DNA of 64,000 nt from Streptomyces marokkonensis (lineage in GTDB: Bacteria > Actinomycetota > Actinomycetes > Streptomycetales > Streptomycetaceae), in the NCBI RefSeq assembly GCF_008312835.1, contig NZ_VSKS01000001.1:62001-126000 (forward strand), in the 5' to 3' direction. The notes under the pieces were generated by a model. That model made no database searches. It was not told the DNA's origin and was given only the letters and a program-made list of their open reading frames with translations. Within the stretch, counting starts at the first letter, position 1, and each line of letters begins with the position of its first letter. Made by a program: the position numbers and the translations under genes. This document shows positions 45,540 to 55,044 of this stretch, piece after piece.

Positions 45540-45678
45540 TCGGTGTTCCAGGGCGCCGCTCGTCCAAAAAATATGCATGGATTCCGGCCCGCCGTCGGAA
45601 ATTCCCGCCGATTGCAATAGAGTCACGGATCGGACGTCAATCGTCGACGTTTCACGGGGATTAAGCCGGAGGTCGGTC

Positions 45679-46386
45679 ATGCGTATTCCCGCGCACTCGG
45701 TGTGCACGGCGATCCGGGACGACATCGTCGCGGGTGTCCACGAGCGCGGCAGCCGGCTCACCGAGGAACTCCTCGCCCGCCGTTACGGAGTCTCCCGCGT
45801 GCCCGTGCGCGAGGCGCTGCGCACGCTGGAGGCCGAGGGCTTCGTGGTCACCCGGCGGCACGCGGGCGCCTGCGTCGCCGAACCGACCGAGCAGGAGGCC
45901 GCCGACCTCCTCGAGATGCGCGTGCTCCTCGAACCGCTCGGTGCCTCCCGCGCGGCCCAGCGCCGCACCGACGCTCACCTGAAGGTGCTGCGCGGCCTGG
46001 TCCGGCTGGGGCAGGAGCGCGCCCGCCAGGGCAACAGCGACGACCTGCGCTCCCTGAGCGGCTGGTTCCACGAGACGCTCGCCCAGGCCTCCGGCAGCCC
46101 GGTGCTGAGGTCGACGCTGACCCAGCTGCGGCACAAGATCGCCTGGATGTACGCCACCGAGGGGCCGTCCGACCCGGTCGAGTACTGGGCGGAGCACGGC
46201 GCCATCGTGGACGCGGTGGCGCGCGGCGACGGCGACCGGGCACGGGCCGTCACGGCGCTGCACGCCGAGCGCGCGAGTGCCGGGCACCGGCTGCGTTTCG
46301 GCTCCGGCGCCGCCGAACGGGCCGGCCGCGCGGACCGTGTGAGGAACTCGCAACATCCCGTAAACACGCCGAGTCTGCGCCCTTAA
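45679..46386 (+). CDS. GntR/FadR-subfamily transcriptional regulator
   Basis: 235 aa. N-terminal winged helix at about 5-70 (ELLARRYGVSRVPVREALRTLEAEGFV) and a C-terminal FCD domain with the metal-type residues in WFHETLAQ and WAEHGAIVDAV. GGAGG precedes the ATG at 45679; the open frame upstream runs through the M23 gene and is not coding. The leader is AT-rich. The target is unknown; it shares a bidirectional terminator with ptsH, which may be coincidental. Confidence 0.9.
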   Translation: MRIPAHSVCTAIRDDIVAGVHERGSRLTEELLARRYGVSRVPVREALRTLEAEGFVVTRRHAGACVAEPTEQEAADLLEMRVLLEPLGASRAAQRRTDAHLKVLRGLVRLGQERARQGNSDDLRSLSGWFHETLAQASGSPVLRSTLTQLRHKIAWMYATEGPSDPVEYWAEHGAIVDAVARGDGDRARAVTALHAERASAGHRLRFGSGAAERAGRADRVRNSQHPVNTPSLRP

Positions 46387-46470
46387 CACAGATGCCGTAT
46401 ACAAAGAGGGCGTAATTCTCGGGGGTTTATTCTGCTGCCCTCGAAAAGGGTGGACCGGGAAAAGCGAAAA

Positions 46471-46494
46471 GCCCGCCCGGTGGTCCGGACGGGC
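46471..46494. terminator. Bidirectional terminator gntR / ptsH
   Basis: GCCCGCCCGG-TGGT-CCGGACGGGC, one mismatch in ten pairs, flanked by AAAA on one side and CTTT on the other. On the minus strand it is followed by CTTTTCGCTTTT, so it is a good intrinsic terminator for ptsH. Confidence 0.85.
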
Positions 46495-46546
46495 CTTTCC
46501 ATGGTGCGGCGGGCGCCTGTGAATCCAGGGCCCCCGCGCCTTTGCG

Positions 46547-46828
46547 TCAGACGGTCTCGGGAAGCTCCTCGAGGCCCTCCGAGACCAGCTTCGCCAGACG
46601 GTCCAGGGCGGCGTCGGCCCCCTCGGCGTCGGAGGCGAGGACGATCTCCTCGCCGCCCTGGGCGCCCAGGCCCAGAACGGCGAGCATGGAGGCCGCGTTG
46701 ACGGGGTTGCCCCCGGCCTTGGCGATCGTCACCGGGACGCCTGCGGCCGTGGCGGCTCGGACGAAGATGGAGGCGGGGCGGGCGTGGAGACCCTCGGCCC
46801 AGCCGACGTTGACGCGGCGCTCAGCCAT
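46547..46828 (-). CDS. ptsH: HPr, phosphocarrier protein of the PTS
   Basis: 93 aa. Carries phosphate from Enzyme I to sugar-specific EII proteins. Phospho-His15 is in GLHARPAS and the regulatory Ser47 in NAASML. The length is exactly that of the Streptomyces HPr. The ATG at 46828 has GAAGGGC upstream. ptsI and crr are not in the window, so ptsH stands apart as usual in Streptomyces. Confidence 0.97.
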   Translation of the reverse strand: MAERRVNVGWAEGLHARPASIFVRAATAAGVPVTIAKAGGNPVNAASMLAVLGLGAQGGEEIVLASDAEGADAALDRLAKLVSEGLEELPETV

Positions 46829-46992
46829 GTGTTGCTGCCCTTCGGTGTTCAAGGTTGTCTAGACCAGTTTCCCACATCGTGAAGCGTCACCGGGAGCGGC
46901 ATCCGTGCCCGCTCCGGTGACAGCCGGACCGCGGCCTCGGTCCGGCTGTCGTCCACCACAGACTGCCTCGCGCCGTTGTCGAACGCGAGCCG

Positions 46993-46998
46993 TACTCT
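46993..46998 (+). promoter_or_regulatory. -10 box of a leaderless transcript
   Basis: TACTCT ends 7 nt before the ATG at 47006 of the acetyltransferase gene. Confidence 0.45.
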
Positions 46999-47005
46999 GG
47001 GGCCC

Positions 47006-50000
47006 ATGCAGATCTCGTCGGACAGGCACGAGTATCCCGCCCACTGGGAGGCCGACGTGGTGCTGCGCGACGGCGGCACCGCGCGCATCCGCCCCATCAC
47101 CGTCGATGACGCCGAGCGCCTGGTCAGCTTCTACGAGCAGGTGTCGGACGAGTCGAAGTACTACCGCTTCTTCGCGCCCTACCCCCGCCTGTCCGCGAAG
47201 GACGTCCACCGCTTCACGCACCACGACTTCGTGGACCGGGTGGGACTCGCGGCCACGATCGGCGGCGAGTTCATCGCCACCGTACGCTACGACCGGATCG
47301 GCTCCGACGGAACGCCCGCGTCGGCACCGGCCGACGAGGCCGAGGTCGCCTTCCTCGTGCAGGACGCCCACCAGGGCCGCGGCGTCGCCTCCGCGCTGCT
47401 CGAACACATCGGTGCCGTCGCGCGGGAGCGCGGCATCCGCCGGTTCGCCGCCGAGGTGCTGCCCGCCAACACCAAGATGATCAAGGTGTTCACCGACGCC
47501 GGGTACACCCAGAAGCGCAGCTTCGAGGACGGCGTCGTACGCCTGGAGTTCGATCTCGAGCCCACCGACCGCTCCATGGCCGTGCAGTACGCGCGCGAGC
47601 AGCGCGCCGAGGCGCGCTCGGTGCAGCGGCTGCTCGCCCCCGGCTCGGTGGCCGTCGTCGGCGCCGGGCGCGCACCCGGCGGTGTGGGGCGCAGCATCCT
47701 CGACAACATCCGGGACGCCGGGTTCACCGGGCGGCTCTACGCCGTGAACAAGGCGTTCGCGGAGGACCGGAAGGAACTCGACGGGGTCGCCGCGTACCGG
47801 TCCGTCCGGGCCGTCGACGGACCGGTCGACCTCGCGGTCGTCGCGGTGCCCGCCGAGCACGTCCCCGAGATCGTCGCCGAGTGCGGCGAGCACGGCGTGC
47901 AGGGGCTCGTCGTGGTCTCGGCCGGTTACGCCGAGTCCGGGCCCGACGGCCGCGAACGCCAGCGTGCCCTCGTACGGCAGGCGCGCTCGTACGGCATGCG
48001 GATCATCGGCCCGAACGCGTTCGGCGTCATCAACACGTCCCCGGACGTACGGCTGAACGCCTCGCTCGCCCCGGAGCCGCCCCGGGCGGGACGGATCGGG
48101 CTGTTCGCCCAGTCCGGCGCGATCGGCGTCGCCCTGCTCTCGCGCCTGCACCGTCGCGGCGGCGGAGTCACCGGGGTCACGGGAGTGTCCACCTTCGTCT
48201 CGTCGGGCAACCGGGCCGACGTCTCCGGCAACGACGTCCTCCAGTACTGGTACGAGGATCCCGACACCGACGTCGCCCTGATGTACCTGGAGTCCATCGG
48301 CAACCCCCGCAAGTTCACCCGCCTCGCCCGCCGGACCGCGGCGGCCAAGCCGCTGGTCGTGGTCCAGGGTGCCCGCCATGGTGCCGGGCCCCGGGGGCAC
48401 GCCGTACGGGCGACCCGGCTGCCCCACGAGACGGTGTCCGCGCTGCTGCGGCAGGCCGGGGTGATCCGCGTGGACACCATCACCGAACTGGTCGACGCGG
48501 GTCTGCTGCTCGCCCGCCAGCCCCTGCCGGCCGGGCCCCGCGTGGCGATCCTCGGCAACTCCGAGTCGCTGGGTCTGCTCACCTACGAGGCCTGCCTCGC
48601 CGAGGGCCTGCGTCCGCACCCCCCGCTGGACCTCACCACGGCGGCGTCGGCGGCGGACTTCCACGCCGGGCTTGCGCACGCGCTGGCCGACGACACCAGT
48701 GACGCGGTCGTCGTGACCGCGATCCCGGCGGTGGGGGAGGGCTCGGTCGGCGACGCGGCCCTGGCTCAGGCGCTGCGCTCGGCCGCCGCCGCGGCCCCGG
48801 CCAAGCCGGTCCTCGTGGTCCACGTCGAACTCGGCGGCCTCGCGGAGGCCCTGTCGGCGGCGACCAGCACGGCACCCCAGTCGGCGACCGCCCCCGCGCC
48901 GGCGAATCCCGCACCGGGGGCGGGCCCGGCATCCCCGGCGGGGGAGGGCGACGCACCGCGGGGACGCGCGGGCGCGCCGTCCCGCACGGCCGTGGACGGA
49001 ACACTGCAGGAACCGGACGCAGGGCTGGACAGCGCGCCCGCGCGTGAGTCGGACGCACGGCCGGACAGCGCGCCGCGGGTCCCGGGTGCGCCGCGGGGCA
49101 CGGCATCCCGGCCGTCCGGCGGCACGCCGTCCCCGGCCGGCGCGGGCGGCCCCGCGGCCCCAGTCGTACCTCCCGAGGGCGCTCACCTCATCCCCGCCTA
49201 CCCCGCTTCCGAGCGTGCCGTCCGGGCCCTCGCGCAGGCCGTCGCGTACGCCCAGTGGCGGCGGGAGGCCGCCGAGCCCGGCAGGGTGCCCGAGTACGAC
49301 GACATCGACGTAAGGGGCGCCGCCGCGCTCATCGACGGGCTGCTCACGCGCGGGCAGGGCCTCACCCTGGGCGGCGAGGAGACCTGCGACCTGCTGGGCA
49401 CGTACGGCATCCACGTGCACCGCGCCCTGCCCGCCCCCACCCCCGACGCCGCGGCCGGGGCGGCGCGCAGTCTCGGCTACCCCGTGGCCCTCAAGGCGAC
49501 CGCCCCGCACCTCAGGCACCGCGCCGACCTGGGCGGCGTCCGTCTGGACCTGGCGGACGAGGACCAACTGCGCCGTGCGTACACGGAGTTGACGGAGCTG
49601 TTCGGCGCCCCGGCCGAGCTGCGCCCCGTGGTGCAGCGCATGGCGCCGCGCGGTGTGGACACCCTCGTCCGCGCGGTCATCGATCCCGCCGCCGGAGCGG
49701 TGCTGTCCTTCGGTCTCGCCGGGCCCCCCTCGCAGCTGCTCGGGGACATGGCGCACCGGCTGATCCCGGTCACCGACCGGGACGCGACCTCACTGGTGCG
49801 ATCGATCCGTACGGCCCCGCTCCTGTTCGGCTGGCGGGGCTCGGCACCGGTCGACACCCCCGCCCTCGAGGAGCTGATGCTGAGGGTGTCGCGGCTGGTC
49901 CACGACCACCCGGAGGTCGTCGCGGTCACCCTGGAGCCGGTCGTCGTCGCCCCCCACGGCGTGAGCGTCCTCGGCGCCTCCGTCCGCCTGGCCCCGCCGC

Positions 50001-50044
50001 CCGCCCGTGACGACCTCGGTCCGCGCACCCTCCCGGCGTACTGA
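47006..50044 (+). CDS. GNAT / acyl-CoA-synthetase (NDP-forming)-like protein lysine acetyltransferase (PatA type)
   Basis: 1012 aa. The GNAT domain comes first (about 15-185; acetyl-CoA loop QDAHQGRGVASALL). Then come a CoA-binding domain (SVAVVGAGRAPGGVGRSIL), a succinyl-CoA-ligase-like domain (GRIGLFAQSGAIGVALL) and a C-terminal ATP-grasp (GYPVALKATAPHLRHR). The order matches S. lividans PatA, which acetylates acyl-CoA synthetases. An Ala/Pro-rich linker of about 105 residues (about 620-725) splits the ligase part from the ATP-grasp. The start ATG is leaderless-type. Confidence 0.93.
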   Translation: MQISSDRHEYPAHWEADVVLRDGGTARIRPITVDDAERLVSFYEQVSDESKYYRFFAPYPRLSAKDVHRFTHHDFVDRVGLAATIGGEFIATVRYDRIGSDGTPASAPADEAEVAFLVQDAHQGRGVASALLEHIGAVARERGIRRFAAEVLPANTKMIKVFTDAGYTQKRSFEDGVVRLEFDLEPTDRSMAVQYAREQRAEARSVQRLLAPGSVAVVGAGRAPGGVGRSILDNIRDAGFTGRLYAVNKAFAEDRKELDGVAAYRSVRAVDGPVDLAVVAVPAEHVPEIVAECGEHGVQGLVVVSAGYAESGPDGRERQRALVRQARSYGMRIIGPNAFGVINTSPDVRLNASLAPEPPRAGRIGLFAQSGAIGVALLSRLHRRGGGVTGVTGVSTFVSSGNRADVSGNDVLQYWYEDPDTDVALMYLESIGNPRKFTRLARRTAAAKPLVVVQGARHGAGPRGHAVRATRLPHETVSALLRQAGVIRVDTITELVDAGLLLARQPLPAGPRVAILGNSESLGLLTYEACLAEGLRPHPPLDLTTAASAADFHAGLAHALADDTSDAVVVTAIPAVGEGSVGDAALAQALRSAAAAAPAKPVLVVHVELGGLAEALSAATSTAPQSATAPAPANPAPGAGPASPAGEGDAPRGRAGAPSRTAVDGTLQEPDAGLDSAPARESDARPDSAPRVPGAPRGTASRPSGGTPSPAGAGGPAAPVVPPEGAHLIPAYPASERAVRALAQAVAYAQWRREAAEPGRVPEYDDIDVRGAAALIDGLLTRGQGLTLGGEETCDLLGTYGIHVHRALPAPTPDAAAGAARSLGYPVALKATAPHLRHRADLGGVRLDLADEDQLRRAYTELTELFGAPAELRPVVQRMAPRGVDTLVRAVIDPAAGAVLSFGLAGPPSQLLGDMAHRLIPVTDRDATSLVRSIRTAPLLFGWRGSAPVDTPALEELMLRVSRLVHDHPEVVAVTLEPVVVAPHGVSVLGASVRLAPPPARDDLGPRTLPAY

Positions 50045-50101
50045 GCGTGCCCGGGGAGAGCGGAGTGCGGTGAGCGGTGCCTCGCAGTCAGCGGTCCCCC
50101 G

Positions 50102-50107
50102 TAGGAT
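50102..50107 (+). promoter_or_regulatory. -10 box of a leaderless transcript
   Basis: TAGGAT ends 7 nt before the ATG at 50115. Confidence 0.55.
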
Positions 50108-50114
50108 GGGCGTC

Positions 50115-50702
50115 ATGGCCAAGACCAGTACGACGACCCAGGGGCTGCGGGCGGCGATCGAGCGCAGCGGCTACTACCCGGCCCTCGTGGCCGAGGCGGT
50201 GGAGGCCGCCGTGGGCGGCGAGCCCATCCGGTCGTACCTGGTCCATCAGGAGACGACGTTCGACCAGAACGAGGTGCGGCGGCACGTCACCGTGCTCGTG
50301 CTCACCGGCAACCGCTTCATCGTCAGCCACACCGACGAACAGGCCGCGGACACCACCTCCCCGACGCCGTACGCCACCACCTCCACGGAGTCGGTCAAGC
50401 TCGGCCGGATCTCGTCGATCGTGGTCAGCCGCGTGGTCGCCAACCCGGAGTCGTACACCCCGGGCACGCTGCCGCGCGAGATCGTGCTCACCATCGGCTG
50501 GGGCGCCGTCTCCCGCATCGACCTGGAGCCGGCCGCCTGCGGTGACCCCAACTGCGAGGCCGACCACGGCTACACGGGCAGCTCGACGGCCGACGACCTG
50601 AGCCTGCGCGTCAGCGAGGCCGGTGACGGGCCGGAGACGGTGCGCCAGGCGCTCACCTTCGCGCAGGCCCTCTCCGAGGCGACCGCGGACACCACCCGCT
50701 GA
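50115..50702 (+). CDS. DUF5998-family protein
   Basis: 195 aa; function unknown. Conserved-looking parts are GLRAAIERSGYYPALVAEAVE, HQETTFDQNEVRRHVTVLVLTG and the Cys-containing CGDPNCEADHGYTG near 150-163, which could bind a metal. No membrane segment. It is directly followed by a phosphatase-superfamily gene with a one-base stop/start overlap (TGATG), so the two are probably co-translated. Confidence 0.8.
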   Translation: MAKTSTTTQGLRAAIERSGYYPALVAEAVEAAVGGEPIRSYLVHQETTFDQNEVRRHVTVLVLTGNRFIVSHTDEQAADTTSPTPYATTSTESVKLGRISSIVVSRVVANPESYTPGTLPREIVLTIGWGAVSRIDLEPAACGDPNCEADHGYTGSSTADDLSLRVSEAGDGPETVRQALTFAQALSEATADTTR

Positions 50703-51946
50703 TGGCCCACCCGTCTCCCCCCGCCGCCCATGACCGAGGGCGCTCCGCGCCCGCCCCCCTCGATTCCGCAGTCTGGGACCACCCGGAACCGCTCCCTCTA
50801 GACTCCGCCCCCGTGCCCGAGTACGGCACCGGTTCGCTCGCCGACCTGCTGCCCACGCTCGCCGCCGGCCTGGGCGTCCCCGGCATGACCGCCGGCATCG
50901 GCGAGCTGACCCCCGCCGACCGGAACTGCGTGTTCCTGATCGACGGCCTCGGCTGGGAGCAGCTGCGCGCGCACCCGGAGGACGCCCCCTTCATGACCTC
51001 GCTGCTCGGCAGCTCGCGCGGCGGCACCGGCCGCCCGATCACCGCGGGCTACCCGGCGACCACCGCGACCTCCCTCGCCTCCGTCGGCACCGGCCTGCCC
51101 CCCGGCGCCCACGGCCTGCCCGGCTACACCGTGCGCAACCCGGACACCGGCGAGCTGATGAACCAGCTGCGCTGGCAGCCCTGGACCCCGCCCGCCGCCT
51201 GGCAGCCGTACCCCACCGTCTTCGAGCTGGCCCACCGCGCGGGCGTGCACGCCGCGCAGGTGTCCTCGCCGACCTTCGCGAACACCCCGCTGACCAAGGT
51301 CGCGCTGAGCGGCGGCGCCTTCCACGGCAGGCTCTCCGGCGAGGACCGCATGGACCTCGCCGCCGCACAGCTGGCCGGCGCCGACCGCGCCCTCGTGTAC
51401 ACGTACTACGCCGAGGTCGACGGCGCGGGCCACCGCTTCGGCGTCGACTCCGACACCTGGCGCGGCCAGCTCGCCCACGTCGACCGGCTCGTGCAGCGCC
51501 TCGCCGAGCAGCTGCCGCCGCGCAGCGCCCTGTACGTCACGGCCGACCACGGCATGATCGACGTCCCCTTCGACGAGCAGCACCGCATCGACGTCGACGA
51601 GGACTGGGAGCTGAAGGCGGGCGTCGCCCTCCTCGGCGGGGAGGGCCGTGCCCGGCACGTGTACGCGGTCCCCGGCGCGGCGAACGACGTACTGACCTGC
51701 TGGCGGGAGGTGCTCGGCGAGCAGTTCTGGGTGGCCTCGCGCGACGAGGCGATCGACTCCGGATGGTTCGGGCCCGCGATCGACGACCGCGTGTACCACC
51801 GCATCGGCGACGTGGTCGCCGCCGCGCGGGACGACGTCCTGCTGATCGCCTCGGAGCGGGAGCCCAGGGAGTCGGCGATGGTCGGCAACCACGGATCGAT
51901 GACCCCTGCCGAGCAGCTCGTCCCCCTGCTCGAAGTACGCTCCTGA
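50702..51946 (+). CDS. Alkaline-phosphatase-superfamily nucleotide pyrophosphatase/phosphodiesterase
   Basis: 414 aa. Two-zinc hydrolase: metal Asp81 (LIDGLGWEQL), nucleophile Thr near 120-121 (AGYPATTATSLASVGTG), DGAGHRFG, TADHGM and NHGSM supplying the remaining Asp/His ligands. There is no signal peptide, so it acts inside the cell. The family cleaves phosphodiester or pyrophosphate bonds; substrate unknown. Coupled to the DUF5998 gene upstream, with thymidine kinase 42 bp downstream on the same strand. Confidence 0.9.
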   Translation: MAHPSPPAAHDRGRSAPAPLDSAVWDHPEPLPLDSAPVPEYGTGSLADLLPTLAAGLGVPGMTAGIGELTPADRNCVFLIDGLGWEQLRAHPEDAPFMTSLLGSSRGGTGRPITAGYPATTATSLASVGTGLPPGAHGLPGYTVRNPDTGELMNQLRWQPWTPPAAWQPYPTVFELAHRAGVHAAQVSSPTFANTPLTKVALSGGAFHGRLSGEDRMDLAAAQLAGADRALVYTYYAEVDGAGHRFGVDSDTWRGQLAHVDRLVQRLAEQLPPRSALYVTADHGMIDVPFDEQHRIDVDEDWELKAGVALLGGEGRARHVYAVPGAANDVLTCWREVLGEQFWVASRDEAIDSGWFGPAIDDRVYHRIGDVVAAARDDVLLIASEREPRESAMVGNHGSMTPAEQLVPLLEVRS

Positions 51947-51988
51947 CTCCCCGCCCGCACACCCCTGCCGAAAGGTGCCCGACCTCCC

Positions 51989-52639
51989 ATGCCCGAGCTG
52001 GTGTTCTTCTCCGGAACGATGGACTGCGGGAAGTCGACACTGGCTCTCCAGATCGAGCACAACCGTTCGGCGCGCGGCCTGGTCGGCATGATCTTCACCC
52101 GTAACGACCGGGCCGGCGAGGGCAAGCTGTCCTCCCGCCTCGGCCTCGTCACGGACGCGGTGGAGGTCGGCGACGGCGCGGACCTGTACGCGTACCTCGT
52201 CGACCACCTCTCGCAGGGACGCCGGGCCGACTACGTGATCGCGGACGAGGCGCAGTTCCTCGCACCGGAGCAGATCGACCAGCTCGCCCGCGTGGTGGAC
52301 GACCTGGAACTCGACGTCTACGCCTTCGGGATCACCACCGACTTCCGCTCCAGGCTCTTCCCCGGCTCCCAGCGCCTGGTCGAACTCGCCGACCGCGTCG
52401 AGGTGCTCCAGGTCGAGGCGCTGTGCTGGTGCGGTGCCCGCGCCACGCACAACGCCCGCACGGTCGGCGGGGTGATGGTCGTCGAGGGCGCGCAGGTGGT
52501 CGTCGGCGACGTCACCGGCTCCGCGGACGAGATCGGCTACGAGGTCCTGTGCCGCCGCCACCACCGCCGCCGCATGACGGCCGCGACGGCCCACGCGGCG
52601 GCCCTGTCCCCGGACGTGCTGCCGGTGTCGTCCGGCTGA
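51989..52639 (+). CDS. tdk: Thymidine kinase (TK1 type)
   Basis: 216 aa. Phosphorylates thymidine for salvage. P-loop GTMDCGKS at 9-16, catalytic Glu87 in DEAQF, and a structural zinc site of Cys146, Cys148, Cys188 and His191 or His192. The lasso segment precedes Cys188 (GDVTGSADEIGYEVLC). Only a distant AAAGGTG precedes the ATG. Probably read from the upstream two-gene unit. Its stop is 5 bp from the end of the convergent lipoprotein gene. Confidence 0.9.
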   Translation: MPELVFFSGTMDCGKSTLALQIEHNRSARGLVGMIFTRNDRAGEGKLSSRLGLVTDAVEVGDGADLYAYLVDHLSQGRRADYVIADEAQFLAPEQIDQLARVVDDLELDVYAFGITTDFRSRLFPGSQRLVELADRVEVLQVEALCWCGARATHNARTVGGVMVVEGAQVVVGDVTGSADEIGYEVLCRRHHRRRMTAATAHAAALSPDVLPVSSG

Positions 52640-52644
52640 GCCGC

Positions 52645-53517
52645 TCAGTCGACGCCGCTGGGCGTCGGCTGCGGCGTACGGCCGGCCTGGACCTCCGAGA
52701 GGCGCTGGGTGCCCTGCTTCACGGCTGCCTCGGTGGTGGTGTGCCGCGCTCCGTCGAGGCCGCCGTTGACGACCGTGATCGCGTCCGCGCCGAGCTGCAC
52801 GACGGCGACCTCCAGGGTGAGGGTGACCCCTTCGCCACCGCTGGTGCCCTTCACCGTCACGGTGAGCCCCTGCCGGTCGTCGCCCACCTCGGGCAGCGAC
52901 GTCTCGACGACCTGAACGGTGCGCTCGCCCTGGTCACCGCCGGTGAGGGTGAACTGATCGCAGATGTCGGGCAGCGTCTTCAGCCGTTTCATCGACGCGT
53001 CGAGGCCGGCCTTGTCGTAGCCGGCGACCTGGTAGAACAGCCTCGAGTCGCCCTCCTGGAAGCCGGTGATCGCCGACGCCCCGGGCGGGCGGCCCAGCAG
53101 GGTCTCGTCGTAGAGCGAGTGGAGGAATCGCCCGCAGTCGGAGGCGTGAGCCTTGCCGGCGATGAACTCGGCCACGTCCACCTCCCCGACCAGCAGGGAG
53201 TCCCGCCACGCCGCCGGGTCGTCCACCTGGGTCCAGTCGTCCTCGATGTCCGCCTCGGTGATCAGTGCGTCCCTCGCACCGGTCTCGGTGAGGTCGGAGC
53301 TGGGGGTGGCCGACGGCGTGGCCGAGGTGGGGGTGGTCTGCGCGGCGGCGGGCCGCTCGGCGGTGGTGGTGGCCTCCGCCACGGCCGCCGTGCCGTCGTC
53401 CCCGCCGGAGCAGGCCGCGGTGGCGAGCAGTGTCCCGGCGGCCAGGGCGGCGGCCAGCAGACGGGCCGGGCGGGCGGCCGTGCGGGACGGACGGACGCTC
53501 GGGCGAGGAGTGGTCAC
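52645..53517 (-). CDS. Lipoprotein of unknown function
   Basis: 290 aa. An Arg-rich N-terminus, a hydrophobic helix and a lipobox ending at Cys36 (LLATAACSGG) mark export and lipid anchoring. A Thr/Ala/Pro-rich spacer (about 45-85) leads to a domain containing ITEADIEDDWTQVDD and two internal Cys. This resembles sensor-like extracellular lipoproteins of actinobacteria, but I cannot name a family. The GTG at 53517 has a perfect AGGAGG upstream. Confidence 0.82.
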   Translation of the reverse strand: MTTPRPSVRPSRTAARPARLLAAALAAGTLLATAACSGGDDGTAAVAEATTTAERPAAAQTTPTSATPSATPSSDLTETGARDALITEADIEDDWTQVDDPAAWRDSLLVGEVDVAEFIAGKAHASDCGRFLHSLYDETLLGRPPGASAITGFQEGDSRLFYQVAGYDKAGLDASMKRLKTLPDICDQFTLTGGDQGERTVQVVETSLPEVGDDRQGLTVTVKGTSGGEGVTLTLEVAVVQLGADAITVVNGGLDGARHTTTEAAVKQGTQRLSEVQAGRTPQPTPSGVD

Positions 53518-53781
53518 GGAATTCCTCCTGCGGACGGGACGGTGGCCCGGCGCCTGTGCAGCCCCGGGCGGCTCCCCCACCGCACCACCGCCCGGTGCTG
53601 CCGACCAGCGCAATGCGTCGTACGGGTGACGGCCGGGGACCGTCGCCGCCCGCCCTCGCACCGGCCTGACAGAGACCGCCGGGCACCGAGCCGCCCGCCG
53701 ACTCCTCCGGCGGACCGCGCGGGGCCGATCGGCCGGTGCGAGGTCTGCCGGACCGCTCGCTCAGTACGGGGTACTGCCGTC

Positions 53782-54657
53782 TCAGTCGATGCGGGCGCCC
53801 GCGCCGCCGACCCGGACGCGAGGGTCGCCCGCGCGCAGCGTCACCGTGAGCTCGCCGGGGCGGCCCAGGTCCTCGCCCTGGTGCAGGGTGAGGACGGCGT
53901 CCTCCCCGACCAGGCCCAGTTCACGGGCGTACGCACCGAACGCGGCGGCCGCGGCGCCGGTCGCCGGGTCCTCGACCACGCCGCCGACGGGGAACGGGTC
54001 ACGGACGTGGAAGACGGTGGCCGACTCCCGCCACACCAACTGGACCGTGGTCAGGTCCAGGCGGTGCATCAGCGCCTCGAGACGCGCGAAGTCGTACGCC
54101 AGGTCGGCGAGTCGGGCGCGTGTCGCCGCCGCGAGCACAAGGTGGCGGGCGCCGGCGAACGCGATCCGGGGCGGGAAGGCCGGATCGAGGTCGGCGGCCG
54201 GCCAGCCGAGCGCGGCGAGCGCCTCCGCGAGGTCGGCGTCGGCGATCTCCTCGATGTGCGGCTCGACACTGGTGAGCGTGGCCCGCACCGTCCCGCCCTC
54301 CTCGGCCACCTCCACCGGTACGGTGCCGGCCCGTGTCGCGAACACCAGCTCCCCGGGGCCGATCCGCTCGGCCAGGGCGACGGCGGTCGCGACGGTGGCG
54401 TGCCCGCAGAACGGCACCTCGGCCTTGGGGCTGAAGTACCGGATGCGGTACGCCCGCCCCTCCCGGCCGCCGAGCCCCTCCGGGGGCGCGGTCAGGAACG
54501 CGGACTCCGAGTACCCGAGCTCGGCGGCGACGGCCAGCATCTCGTCGTCGTCCAGGCCGGTGGCGTCCAGCACGACACCGGCGGGGTTCCCGCCGTCGGG
54601 GCTGCTGGAGAAGGCGGTGTAGCGCAGCACCTCGGGCCGCGGCACGTTCGTCGTCAT
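53782..54657 (-). CDS. PhzF-family isomerase
   Basis: 291 aa. PhzF-fold (diaminopimelate-epimerase-like) proteins isomerise small substrates; most are of unknown role. GNPAGVVL is at 23-30, catalytic Glu51 in YSESAFL, FSPKAEVPFCGHATVAT follows, and DPATGAAAAAFGAY is near 240. ATG 54657 is chosen by homology of the start (VLRYTAFSSSPDGGNPAG); 78 further open codons upstream are not convincing. Confidence 0.92.
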   Translation of the reverse strand: MTTNVPRPEVLRYTAFSSSPDGGNPAGVVLDATGLDDDEMLAVAAELGYSESAFLTAPPEGLGGREGRAYRIRYFSPKAEVPFCGHATVATAVALAERIGPGELVFATRAGTVPVEVAEEGGTVRATLTSVEPHIEEIADADLAEALAALGWPAADLDPAFPPRIAFAGARHLVLAAATRARLADLAYDFARLEALMHRLDLTTVQLVWRESATVFHVRDPFPVGGVVEDPATGAAAAAFGAYARELGLVGEDAVLTLHQGEDLGRPGELTVTLRAGDPRVRVGGAGARID

Positions 54658-55044
54658 GACCGCGGCAACACGGGGCGGGCCCACGACTATTCCGGCCCCG
54701 GGGAGCAACGGGATACGGCTCCTCGGGGTGGCGGTGTCAGTCCGCACGGCTGAGGTGGCGCGCCACTGACCTGGAGGGCGTTCCGCCCAGGGCACGCGTC
54801 CGGACGCAGCCGTGCTGCTCGATCTCGTGCCGGCCGGCTTCGCGGGCGGAGAGCGGACCGGCCGGGCCGCGGCCGAGGCCCGGCCGGGCACCGGACTTCC
54901 GAGCGACTACATCTCTGGAAGACGGATGTCTTCGTCAGTTGGCGGGAGCGAGAACGACGACCCGTGGCCGGTCCGGACCCGCTCACCGGCGAACCCGACC
55001 CCTGTGCCGCCATGTTCCCCATCACCGACGACTGGGCCCCCGCC
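54658..55044. other. 387-bp gap between PhzF and VOC genes
   Basis: No gene is supported. It contains an inverted repeat GAAGAC-GGAT-GTCTTC at 54918-54933. A GTG-started + strand frame from about 54964 has a protein-like beginning (DPLTGEPDPCAAMFPITDDW) but soon runs antisense through the VOC gene, so I take it as chance or a gene remnant. Confidence 0.4.
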
